From Intoshia linei (Eukaryota; Orthonectida; Rhopaluridae), in contig LWCA01000184.1 of the NCBI GenBank assembly GCA_001642005.1, positions 1 through 44,267 on the forward strand: a stretch of DNA of 44,267 nucleotides. Reading direction: 5' to 3'. The first letter of the stretch is position 1, and each line of letters starts with the position of its first letter. Positions 11,275 to 21,604 of this stretch are shown here, piece by piece. The notes under the pieces are model-generated. The model saw only the letters and a list, made by a program, of their open reading frames with translations, was not told the DNA's origin and made no database searches. A program made the translations under genes and the position numbers.

Positions 11275-12654
11275 ATGTCCGTTAATGATCGAATTGATTT
11301 GATTTCTGATGAATTAATATTTTTATGGAAAAAATGTCGAATTAAAAAAATTACAAACAATTCAATAAAGCGTAGATTATTACAATTAATAACAAGAAAA
11401 AATCAAAACATATAAAGCATGGCAAACATGAACAATTTATAAAATTATTTGACATTTTTTGTAAACTTAAAATTTTTGACTCAATTTTGGACCAGCAATT
11501 TTACAATATGCAAAGAGAATCAAATTGCAGTAGAGGTATGTAGATTGTCGTAACTTAAATGAAAAAAATATTTATAATCTACCTGAAGTTTACTATGATG
11601 CATTTTATGAAATTGAAGATCTTAGTGAATATAATAGTGCTGAAGAATTAAACTTCACATGAGATTCAATGGAAAATGATTCAAATTTGCTTTATCCTCA
11701 CAATATGTCTCAGTCGAATGTTGTAAAAATATCTGAAAGCCTTGGATATTCCATTAATTGTACTGTTTCTATTGTTAACGAAGTAATGAAAATAATGGGA
11801 TACAGGACATTTCCTAGGACGTCCATTCAAAAACAAGCATGTAGTTTAAAAATATTTCAGTAAAAAATAAATAAACTAATTATTAATTACAAAAGTGATC
11901 TTTGTATCCATTTTGATTCTAAAACATACAAGCATCGACATTATTTATCAATTTGTCTCAGCAATGAATCTTTGCAGATATGCATTGCAATAAAAATAAT
12001 AGTTAATGGAACATCATCAACAATATTTGATGTTGTGCAATCGGTTATAACAATGTATGGTATCTCTTCAAGAATAAAAATGGTCATATGTGATACCACA
12101 TCAACCAATACCGGAGAAAAATCAGGTTTTATAAAGAAAATGACAGATGTTATGCCTCATTTTATTTACCAACCATGTAGATTACATGTTCTTGATAGAA
12201 TACTTTAAATTTATCTCACATTTAAATTTCCGGTTAGCAGCATTGGACCCAATATATCCTTTAGTTTTGTTGAGATTCTCAAAATTAATTTTTTGCAGTG
12301 GTTACCACATTATAAGGGAACAGGAATTAAAATTAAAATTTGTTGTCGATTACTGGGCGCCTGCTTGGTTCACTTGTAGAAGACAAACTGAATCAATTGA
12401 ATTATTACGAGGAATACTGGAAGGTAAAACATTGGAATGCTTTAATCGGAATTATATGTTGCGATCATATCCTATCAATGTGGATGTTACAAATGAAATT
12501 TGTGAGAGATCTCTGGGATATGTAAAAAAATTTGTCGACCGTAATATTATTGACATTGAAACAAAATTACTGTTAAATTTTAAAAACTATTGTTTCCATA
12601 ATTTATTGTAATTTTTTCAAGATAATAAAGTATTTTCGTTTTTTTCCTGATTTT
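11275..12654 (+). pseudogene. hAT-like transposase, copy 1 (frameshifted, internal deletion)
   Basis: Starts at ATG 11275 (MSVNDRIDLISDELIFLW) and continues through several frames with stops. Recognisable blocks are KLFDIFCKL (~11440), MSQSNVVKISESLGYS (~11700), LCIHFDSKTYKH (~11900), MVICDTTSTNTG (~12080), which should hold the second catalytic Asp, and CRLHVLDRIL (12178-12207), the hAT C-x2-H motif. The ERSLGYVKKFV block (~12505) corresponds to the catalytic Glu region. Relative to copy 2, about 200 bp (13110-13312) is deleted near 12340, removing the segment with SKARWNNKANYLL. It cannot encode an active enzyme. Confidence 0.7.
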
Positions 12655-12733
12655 AATTAATTAGAAAGAAGAAACTAATAATACAAAAAAAACTACACTC
12701 AATTGCCTCGAATCTGCATAACATTTTACATAT

Positions 12734-12734
12734 N
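12734..12734. other. single-N assembly join
   Basis: One N lies exactly between the end of transposase copy 1 and the start of copy 2. The sequence just before it (CTCGAATCTGCATAAC...) recurs at the end of copy 2. Confidence 0.9.
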
Positions 12735-12736
12735 GC

Positions 12737-13616
12737 GAATCTTTGCAGATATGCATTGCAATGAAAATAATAGTTAATGGAACATCATCAACAATATTTG
12801 ATGTTGTGCAATCGGTTATAACAATGTATGGTATCTCTTCAAGAATAAAAATGGTCATATGTGATACTACATCAACCAATACCGGAAAAAAATCAGGTGT
12901 TATAAAGAAAATGACAGATATTATGCTTCATTTGATATACCAACCATGTAGATTACATGTTCTTGATAGAATACTACAAATTTATCTTACATTTAAATTT
13001 TCGGTTAGCAGCATTGGACCCAATATATCATTTAGTTTTGTTGAGATTCTCAAAATTAATTTTTCGCAGTGGTTATCACATTATAAGGGAACAGGAATTG
13101 AAATTAAATATTCAAGGTGCAGTAGAAACGATTAATCAGAGTTATCTGGATTATATGAGGCAGTAAAATATTTGTTAAATACTGAGGTATATCCTATTAT
13201 TTTAATCAAAAAATTGGGACCTTTGTCTAAAGCTCGCTGGAATAACAAAGCTAACTATCTGTTAAAATATTATCTATAATTCTAATAAATCTATAATTGA
13301 TGCGTGCAAATTAGTTGTCGATTACTGGGCGCCTGCTTGGTTCACTTGTAGAAGACAAACTGAATCAATTGAATTATTACGAGGAATACTGGAAGGTAAA
13401 ACATTGGAATGCTTTAATCGGAATTATATGTTGCGATCATATCCTATCAATGTGGATGTTACAAATGAAATTTGTGAGAGATCTCTGGGATATGTAAAAA
13501 AATTTGTCGACCGTAATATTGTTGACATTGAAACAAAATTACTGTTAAAGTTTAACAAAATATATATTTATAATTTTAAAAACTATTGTTTTAATGATTT
13601 ATCGTAATTTTTTCAA
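12737..13616 (+). pseudogene. hAT-like transposase, copy 2 (5'-truncated, frameshifted)
   Basis: A direct repeat of copy 1 offset by about 770 bp, differing at scattered positions. It starts abruptly at GAATCTTTGCAGATATGC and lacks the whole 5' half of the gene. It keeps the portion deleted from copy 1: KYLLNTEVYPIILIKKLGPL and SKARWNNKANYLLKYYL (~13165-13275), which fit the insertion-domain region of this family. The same C-x2-H block (CRLHVLDRIL) and ERSLGYVKKFV block are present. Several frame shifts remain. Confidence 0.7.
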
Positions 13617-14152
13617 GATAATAAAGTATTTTCGTTTTTTTTCTCGATTTTAATTAATTAAAACGAAGAAACTAATAATACAAAAAAACTACACTCAATT
13701 GCCTCGAATCTGCATAACATTTTATATATTGTTATACAAAAATTATAAAAATTAATCGATTAGAACAAACACAGTTCAATTTTTTAGCTTGGCTTCTAGA
13801 GAGTTCATATTACTTTTTTTCATTAAAATGTGTTTAAAACGTTAATAACTGAATTTCAAAATGGGACACTCAGAGAGACACAAAAACCACTTTTTAAGAA
13901 AAAAACACCCTGTGAGGTTAAATATTAAAATTTTTATGTGCAAATTCGGCATATGTCTTAGTGGGTCATACATTAATCATATGCATCTTTAAAAAAAAAG
14001 AAATGGCGCAAATTAAAAAAAAGGGGAAAAAGCGCGCGAAAAACTTAAAATTCAAAAAGGGTACACATTTTTAAGGGTTTTAAAGTACCCTCTTTAAGGT
14101 AGGGGGTGGATTTTTTTTGAATCGAAAATTTTGTAAAAAATGAACAGCCCTA

Positions 14153-14662
14153 ATAATTATACTTAAATTCAATTTATGTTAATAAAAATATTTAAACGTT
14201 AAATACTAATTTTAGTTTTCACTGTCGATATAATAACTAAATCAAATAATTAATTTTTTTTAAAAAATTCTAAGAAATATGATATTAATTCAGCATAAAT
14301 ATTTAATATGAAGTTTTCAAATAGCTAGTAGAATAAACTGGTATTCGAGATATTGTATTTATAAACGAGAAACTACTGTACTCATCAATTTAGTTAAATT
14401 TAAATGCAATAGCCCACGATCATTAAGGATATATTTGTTTTTTGTCATTCTAATAATACAATTAATTGGTTCAAGTATCACATAACTACTTATAAAACTG
14501 AGGATATTGTATAAAATTAACAATAGATTAATCTAAAGTTTTCATAATTTTATAAATTTGTAATATTTCCCAGGCCCCACCAAAAAGTCGTAGAACCCAC
14601 AAAATTTACCATGTCCCACCTACCATGGCCTGGCCCCACGGTTGGGAAACATTGGTCTAGAC
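14153..14662. other. non-genic; fragment of a further hAT element
   Basis: 14570-14660 is unusually G+C-rich (GGCCCCACC, CATGGCCTGGCCCCACGG) and ends in GTTGGGAAACATTG, which looks like the right end of a hAT element. No matching left end is visible. The rest is plain A+T-rich sequence. Confidence 0.4.
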
Positions 14663-14911
14663 CAAGGGTGCACAACCTTTCCATCAATTCAGCCGCAAAG
14701 CTACTTTAGTCGCTGATATACGGCCGCATACAATTTAATTTGACGTTGGGAGAGTTTAAATCCATTCTAAGAAAGTGGGCAAAGTCAAAAATGTAACATT
14801 TTGATAAAAATATTTCAGATGAATTTGAAGTAACATGATATATTGCATTTTGATGACATGGATTGAACACGGCCGCATGCGGTCGTAAAGGCCGCAGGTT
14901 GTGCACCCCTG
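14663..14911. mobile_element. hAT MITE, 249 bp
   Basis: Inverted ends CAAGGGTGCACAACCTTTCC and, read from the right, CAGGGGTGCACAACCTGCGG. Subterminal CGGCCGCATAC and GGCCGCATGCGG also pair. The flanking octamers GTCTAGAC (14655-14662) and CTTTAGAC (14912-14919) agree at 6 of 8; the left one fits the NTCTAGAN preference known for many hAT insertions. Open frames across it are accidental. Confidence 0.8.
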
Positions 14912-14931
14912 CTTTAGACTAGAGTATTGCT

Positions 14932-15802
14932 CAGTAATTATCGATTCAAATCATGTACGAACCCTCATTTCAAAAAATTTATGAAAAAATTAGAGGTTTT
15001 TTCTTAAAAGATTTAGTAAAATCGTGTTTTTCAAAAGAATATTGAAAATAAGTAAATTGTCTTATAAGGTTTTGTAAAATCGAATTTTTAAATAAATATC
15101 GATAAAAATCGATTTTTCCCTAACGGTTTAAAATGGTTTTTTTTTAAATTTTATTAACCCTAATACTCCCAGTGTGACCATATGGTCACACAACATTACA
15201 ATTATAAAAACACGTATCAAATTGAAACAAAGTTAATTAAATATGAAAAATTAAATTAATTAGTATATTATATAACATTCGAGTATATTAGTTATGAGTT
15301 TTCACCGATTAGCCTCCTGTGTCACTGACAGTGGGCCAAAATGATTTTTCAAAGCAAAAAAAAATTCACTAAAAAAATTTTTTTTATTTTTTTTGGTTAA
15401 AGTTGTGATAACTGAATTTAAGGAATACCATATGATTAATTCATGTGTTGGCTAAAATTTGATGAAATAATTAGGTATATTGACGATGCAATTTTATATA
15501 TACACGCTTTTATTTGCCTTATTCTCCCAATGTGAACATATGGAATGTGAAATAACTCCATGACTACAATTGGTAATTAACTAAAATTTTATATGGTGAA
15601 AAATGGGCAAATATGTATTAACTTCCCAAATTTTTCGGAAAAATCGAAGCCAAAAAATTAGAAAAATTTGTCTGGGAGTATTAGGGTTAATGGTGGAATA
15701 AAAGTGGTATTTTTGAAATAATAATAATAGCAGTCATCTAGTAGAGTTAGTCATATAGTTTTAGATCCCTAGTGGGTCCAGGGACGCAATCGGGGACGTC
15801 TG
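14932..15802. mobile_element. hAT MITE copy B, interrupted by a piggyBac-like MITE
   Basis: Homologous to copy A at 23542-24243: CGATTCAAATCATGTACGA aligns with its left end, and AATGGTGGAATAAAAGTGG with its interior. The right end GGACGTCTG is followed by CTCTAGAG, the same octamer that flanks copy A. The left terminal repeat has decayed (CAGTAATTATCG) and the left octamer no longer matches. Confidence 0.6.
15158..15686. mobile_element. piggyBac-like MITE at a TTAA site
   Basis: Perfect 15-bp terminal inverted repeats CCCTAATACTCCCAG and CTGGGAGTATTAGGG, flanked by TTAA on both sides (15154-15157, 15687-15690), diagnostic of piggyBac-type insertion. 529 bp and non-coding. A perfect 20-bp palindrome, GTGTGACCATATGGTCACAC, sits at 15172-15191. 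A degenerate copy of the left end recurs internally at 15519-15543 (ATTCTCCCAATGTGAACATA). Confidence 0.88.
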
Positions 15803-15892
15803 CTCTAGAGAATGGACGTCATATTCTTTACACATTAACATTTTCAATGTGGTTATTTGATGATGATTATGATAATTATTATATTTTGTTAG

Positions 15893-18800
15893 ATTTTGTT
15901 TAATAATATTTCCTTAAATAAAATTTCAACTTCTATGACGATGAACGGAGCTGTCCTACCTATTATGGCAATGTTTATAGTTGCGGCAGAAGAACAGGTG
16001 ATTTTTTTTATATGTTTGTTTAGTTTATACGAGTGGAACCCATGGTTCTTATACTTACAACTTCACGAACCCCTTAATAATGTTTAAAATCATTTAATGA
16101 TGATAATAATAACAGTGCTGTGATAATGGGACAAAACGAAGATAATTTGTGAGTTTAAATTTTTAAAATTCTGAAGTTTTCAGTTTTTCATTTTTATTTT
16201 GCAAAATGTTGGGTAATAAAATGGTAATTTAAGTTATTAACAATGAAGATGGAAATTGTAATAATTAAATTAATTAAATAATAAAAGAGTCGAAAAACTA
16301 CATTATAATTTTTATTTGTAATTTATATTTACATATTTATGTATTTATATTTTATATATTACATTTTAATATTTTTATATATTATATTTCATATTAAATT
16401 AAATAAATGTTACGAATGTAGTTTCTAAATAATCGGGAATATGTAGATGTATGTAGATATTCAACTTAATACAGTGTTTCCCAACCTTTTTTGTGATAGG
16501 CGATTCAAAAAATTATTATTATTAATTCACTTTTTTACTAAAAACTAATTTTCTAATAAGTTACTAATTGAATGAGTCCTTCAAGATCGAAAGCTAAAAA
16601 TTATGTTATAATAAAATCAATACTAGAATTCTGAAACGCGTTTGAACATCCTTACCATTATCGTAAATCTCACGGTCAGAAACTTACATCTACATTGTCT
16701 CACCCAAATTACACGTTTTTTGAAAAATGGAAAAAGTTACAGCATTTTATATAATACATACATTGTGGATATTTTTTTAAATCATGAGCATTATAATTCA
16801 TAAATAACAACCTCAAAAGCTTTAAATCAATTATATTTAATTAGATTTGATTTTAAAATGTAATATCTTATTAATAATGATTAACAGTGTACTTAGAATG
16901 TCAAGCAATGTGAATTACAGGGAACAATACAAAATGACATTTTAAAAGAATTTATGGTTCGGAATACATACATTTTCCCACCTAAACCTTCTATGCGAAT
17001 AATTTCAGATATATTTTCTTATACGTCAAAGGTAAAACTTATAAATTAGATTTTTAATTCTAAATAAAAATTTCGGAGACGGAAATTTGTTAAATTTTGA
17101 AACAACCAACGCACGTTAATCTTTCTGCGTTGACTAAATTCCTAGTTGCTAAATTGAAATGTCGTATGATTTGTTAGCGTTTATTTGTTGCGTGAACTAT
17201 TTTTTGTTACATGAATGTGAACGTGACATGTAATATACAATACATACTATAATATACATTATATGTACATTTTACAATGTACATCATTTTATGACCTTTT
17301 AATATTTCACGATTACCCATTTGAAAAATTCTCATATTTTTCATAGTTAAATTAAGAAAATTACCCATTAAATTAATTTGTATTTAAGTTCAATTTTGAC
17401 TTAATTTAACAATTTTTTAGAATATGCCAAAGTTTAACTCTATATCGATTAGTGGATATCACATGCAAGTAAATTATTGTTTTTTAGTACTGTGTATTTA
17501 TTTAGTTATCTACTAAGTATTTCTCTATTTCATTTTTTAGGAAGCTGGAGCTGACGCAGTTCATGAACTGGCATTTACAATTGCAAATGGTATTGAATAT
17601 TGCCGTGCAGGTATTATTTTTATTCTTTAATATTATGTATTGAATATGCATAATGTTACATTACTAATGTATACTATATAATAATGATAAAAATGAGTAC
17701 TTTTTAGTTTATACTAAAATTTTTAGGATTAAAATCTGAAATGAAGATCGACGATTTTGCCAGTCGACTTTCCTTCTTTTGGGGTATTGGAATGAACTTT
17801 TATATGGTACAATATATTATGTTTTAAAACAATAAAATGATAGCGATTTTTGTGACAAAAATTATCTTAAAATCTAATTTATAGCTACAAGTTTTCATTT
17901 AAAATTCTAGTGTTTGAAAGCCCATATCTGTAATTAATAATTATCAATATAGGAAATTGCTAAACTTCGAGCTGCGCGGCGTTTATGGGCAAATTTAATG
18001 AAAGAAAAATTTAACCCAAAGAATAAAAAATCGTGTGTACTTAGATGCCACTCTCAGACAAGTGGTTGGTCTTTAACCGCTCAGGTATTAATTTTAACTG
18101 GTATTGACCACTTTATGGATTATTTCGTAAGTGTATAACTAATAATTATAGTTTATAATTAGGATCCATACAACAACATTGTAAGAACAAGTGTTGAGGC
18201 ATTATCAGCTATATTTGGCGGAACTCAATCACTACATACTAATTCTTACGACGAGGCTGTTTGTTTGCCAACAAATTTTAGTTCTCGCTTAGCTAGAAAC
18301 ACTCAATTAATTTTACAAGAAGAAACTGGGATTACAAATGTTTTTATATTAATTTTAAATGTTATACCTACTTGTAGGTCATTGATCCATGGGCAGGTAG
18401 TTATATGATGGAGGAATTAACTGATGAAATTTATACTAAGTCACTTGAACTCATAAAGGAAGTAACTCTCTACTTTAATTTGTAGTTGTATGTTGTTTCA
18501 TAATGTTATTTTCCAAGATTGAATCACATGGTGGAATGACTCAAGCCGTAATTGACGGTATACCTAAGATGAAAATTGAAGAATGTGCAGCTAAAAAACA
18601 AGCAAAAATTGATTCTGATGAACGTAAATTTACATTAAGATTAGTGATTAAAATAAAGTTATAAATTGTAAATTGTTCCGTGAACCCAAGGGTCACATTG
18701 TTAATGCCTGGGTTAGGTTTGAGATTGTACAGATGTGTATATCAAAGTTAATTTAGATGTAATATGTGGTGTAAACAAGTACAAATTATCACATGAAGAC

Positions 18801-21386
18801 GAAATTGAAACGTTAGATATAGACAATACTGCTGTACGTAAAAAACAAATAAATAGAATCTCCAAAATTCGTGAAACTAGGGACAATGAAAAGGTGAATT
18901 GAATGTTGACTATAATTACAATTAGCCCGGTCTATTACACTTTTAATTTCGGAAAATAGTTTCTAAAATGATTATAATCATTATGATTTATAATAATTTG
19001 GTCAATGAACTGTTTCGAAATGTAATATTTTTTTATATTGGAATTTTTCATAGGTAAAAGAAATTTTAAACAAAATTACAGAATGTTGCAGCTCGGAAAA
19101 AGGAAACCTTTTGCAATTATCTATACAAGCAGCGCGATTACGGTGTTCTGTAGGAGAAATTACAGATGCAATGATTAAAGTATGATTATTTACAATAAAA
19201 TATAAATTGTATTAATGACCTGCTTATCCCGTAAATTGTTTTTCAAATTAATTAATTATATATTTTTAATTAGAAAAATAAACAGTTCACAATTAATTGG
19301 TAGTCATTATTGTTGTATTATTGAGGCGTTCCTGTTCGTTACAGCAGGGGTTCTCGACAGTGGACGAGTCGCCCCTTGGAGCGATTTTTCTAACTTATTT
19401 CATGAAATACATAATCTAAAAAAATTTTTTTTAATAACAAATAATCTCTAGAAAGAGTTACTAAAATATACATTTGTCAAAATCTTAACATTATTTATTA
19501 ATTAATCGATCTTTAAAATAACATAAAAAAGTATTACAATTTTTGTAAGAGAATTATTGGTTCTATGGTTCGATTCTTTAAAAAAAATGAGTAACTGTAC
19601 GAACTTGTTTATGAATTATGGAGGGGACGATTAAAAAAAATATGTGTTAATTGTGGGGTTAGGGGCGATTCTAAAAAAAGATTAAGAACTCCTGCATTAG
19701 AGTAGTTAAATATTTTATTATTTTGTTAGGGTTGTTCATTACATATAAAAAAATTTATTCATAAAATGTCAAACTCAAAGCACTCAAACAACAAACATGA
19801 ATCTGAAATAAAGTAGTCAATTTTTAAAATTCTATGTAAAATTATAAAATTATGTTAGATATTTGGCCGTTACAAAGCAAATGATGCGTTAATAAGTGGA
19901 GTTTATTATAAACATTTTTCAAAAAAAAGTGACTCTGATTCTGTAATTCAAAGATCAAAGGTATAATTTGTTTTGAAATAAATATTGTAATACAAATTTT
20001 ATTGTATTAATTATTCATGTACTATATTATACAATTTTAATTTTGCAGAATTTTTCAATTAAATTTGGAAGAAATCCAAGAATTTTAGTCGCTAAATTAG
20101 GTCAAGATGGACATGATAGAGGTGCTAAAATTATTGCTTCAGGATTTTCTGATATGGGGTTTGATGTAGATGTTGGACCGTTATTTTTGGTAACTTTGTT
20201 ATTTTTATTTAAAATGTGATTTCAACATTGTATTCTCTGTTATCCCCAGTTCATCATAATAAAATATTTTGTGGAGGCAAGTATGAAAAAATTTTCCAAA
20301 ATAATTAATAATACAGTGTAATGTAAACTAAATAATTTTATTAATAATTAATTTTAAGCTATAATTATAATAAAAGAATTATTGTATAATTTATAATTTT
20401 TGTAGACGCCTAGTGATGCAGTGCAACATGCTATTGACGCAGATGTTCACATAATTGGCATAAGTACATTAGCTGGAGGTCACAAGTATTTGGTTCCCGA
20501 ACTTATTCATGAACTGGATGATATTAAACGACGGTATTTTATTTATTATTATTATTATTATTATTATATTAGTGTTAATTTGATTTTAGTGACATTAAAG
20601 TGATTGTGGGGGGAGTAATTCCACCAAAAGATTACAAATGTTTGTATGAAGCTGGAGTGGCTCTAATATTTGGCCCAGGTAATATTAATAATAACATGTA
20701 TAGCTTATGTTGTAATATATGAACTCTTACAATATAAAGTTAGCTTATTATGAACAATATTCATTGAATATGTCCAATGGACATTGTCCATTTTATTTGG
20801 TTTAAGATTTAATTTTTATAAGATTTCTATGAAAAATAATTTTTCTGAATATTTAAAATATATTACAATTTAGTTTAAATGTGTATCACAAATCAGTGTT
20901 TTTTAAATTGGGGTCCGCGGAATTGGTCCGCCAATTATTTTCATCTGGCCTTCTTCATTAATTGAATTGAATATGGTGCATTAGTTTTTAATAGATAGAT
21001 TTATTTTAATACTATGCCTGGGTACCAGTTTGGATCAGCTTAATTTGTATTAATTTAGAAACATACGCGCCCATAACAAATTAAAATTATAGAAATATGC
21101 ATGTAAGTAAATATTTTATATCTTTAATTATCTCTACATTTGAAAAAAATCTGTCCCGCGGGTGAAAAAGTGCCACCCCTAATACATAACATAATTGACA
21201 ATTGTCATTTAGAAATTATTAAAAATGTTAAATATTGCGTATACAATAAAATAGTAGACTTGTAATATAATAATGTACAAACGGACGGTAACATAAATTT
21301 TAGGTGAAAAAATAACGAATGCCGCAAATTCAATTTTGGACCTCTTGGAAAAAAATGCAAACAAAATAAAATCGCCACCAGTTTAA
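15893..21386 (+). CDS. MUT: methylmalonyl-CoA mutase, 16 exons, N-terminal part absent
   Basis: Mitochondrial B12-dependent enzyme converting L-methylmalonyl-CoA to succinyl-CoA. Exons: 15893-15997, 16921-17031, 17421-17468, 17541-17610, 17727-17806, 17953-18084, 18163-18339, 18378-18461, 18518-18623, 18757-18893, 19054-19179, 19859-19960, 20049-20189, 20406-20533, 20590-20678 and 21304-21386. They total 572 codons plus stop, all phases agree and all sites are GT...AG (one intron is 38 bp). Landmarks: [97 protein letters not shown]. The cobalamin domain has all three motifs: DGHDRG (DxHxxG, His ligand to cobalt), [10 protein letters not shown] (SxL) and VGGVIPP (GG). About 190 N-terminal residues of the human protein (targeting peptide and the PYPTMY substrate-binding part) are not found upstream. 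Exons 1 and 2 here join as EEQ-GTIQ, lacking about 8 residues present in human MUT. Confidence 0.95.
16472..16560. mobile_element. solitary hAT left end in MUT intron
   Basis: CAGTGTTTCCCAACCTTTTT followed by GTGATAGGCGATTC is a typical hAT terminus. No right end or duplicated octamer was found nearby, so only a fragment can be claimed. Confidence 0.4.
19345..19694. mobile_element. hAT MITE inside a MUT intron
   Basis: 350 bp between MUT exons 11 and 12. The ends are CAGGGGTTCTCGACAGTGG and, read inward from the right, CAGGAGTTCTTAATC. Flanks CGTTACAG and CATTAGAG agree at 6 of 8 positions. Interior GGAGCGATTTTT and GGGGCGATTC blocks are also inverted partners. It explains most of the 679-bp intron. 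Confidence 0.75.
20536..20570 (+). repeat. ATT microsatellite in a MUT intron
   Basis: A run of ATT/TTA trinucleotides immediately after the donor of the 20406-20533 exon. Confidence 0.7.
20900..21182. other. possible hAT-derived insert in last MUT intron
   Basis: G+C-richer blocks GGGGTCCGCGGAATTGGTCC (~20910) and GTCCCGCGGGTGAAAAAGTG (~21153) bracket A+T-rich sequence. This resembles a MITE, but the terminal repeats do not pair convincingly. Confidence 0.3.
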
Positions 21387-21604
21387 ATATATCGTCCAAA
21401 TTTTACAGTCTAAAGTGAGTAGTTTGCCATCAGTTTTAATTTGTATAAAATTTGTACTGTACTTTGATTAAATTGATATTGACCTATTGTTTAAGATTTA
21501 TTATTACGTAGAAAGGAGGTACCAATTTTAAGATTACTAAGGAAATATTGCGAATATACGTCTTAACTTCTTGTTTTATTCGACGGTAAAATAATTTCTA
21601 CATT

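Larger units (their letters stand above)
11227..14152 (+). mobile_element. hAT-like element with duplicated transposase region
   Basis: Ends are short inverted repeats: TAGGGCTGTTCA at 11227 and TGAACAGCCCTA ending at 14152. Flanking octamers ATATACAT and ATAATTAT match at only 5 of 8 positions, so the insertion is old or the ends are approximate. The interior encodes a broken hAT-like transposase in two near-identical direct copies (11966-12733 and 12737-13730) meeting at a single N. The 3' 400 bp are non-coding, with homopurine stretches and GCGCGCG. Confidence 0.65.

Noticed and set aside
14706-14906. 66-codon minus-strand frame
   Set aside because: It spans the hAT MITE at 14663-14911 and reads its G+C-rich terminal repeats.
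16115-16148. Candidate MUT micro-exon encoding GQNEDNL before a GTGAGT donor
   Set aside because: The nearest acceptor gives a 34-nt exon with a stop and breaks the phase-0 join between EEQ and GTIQ.
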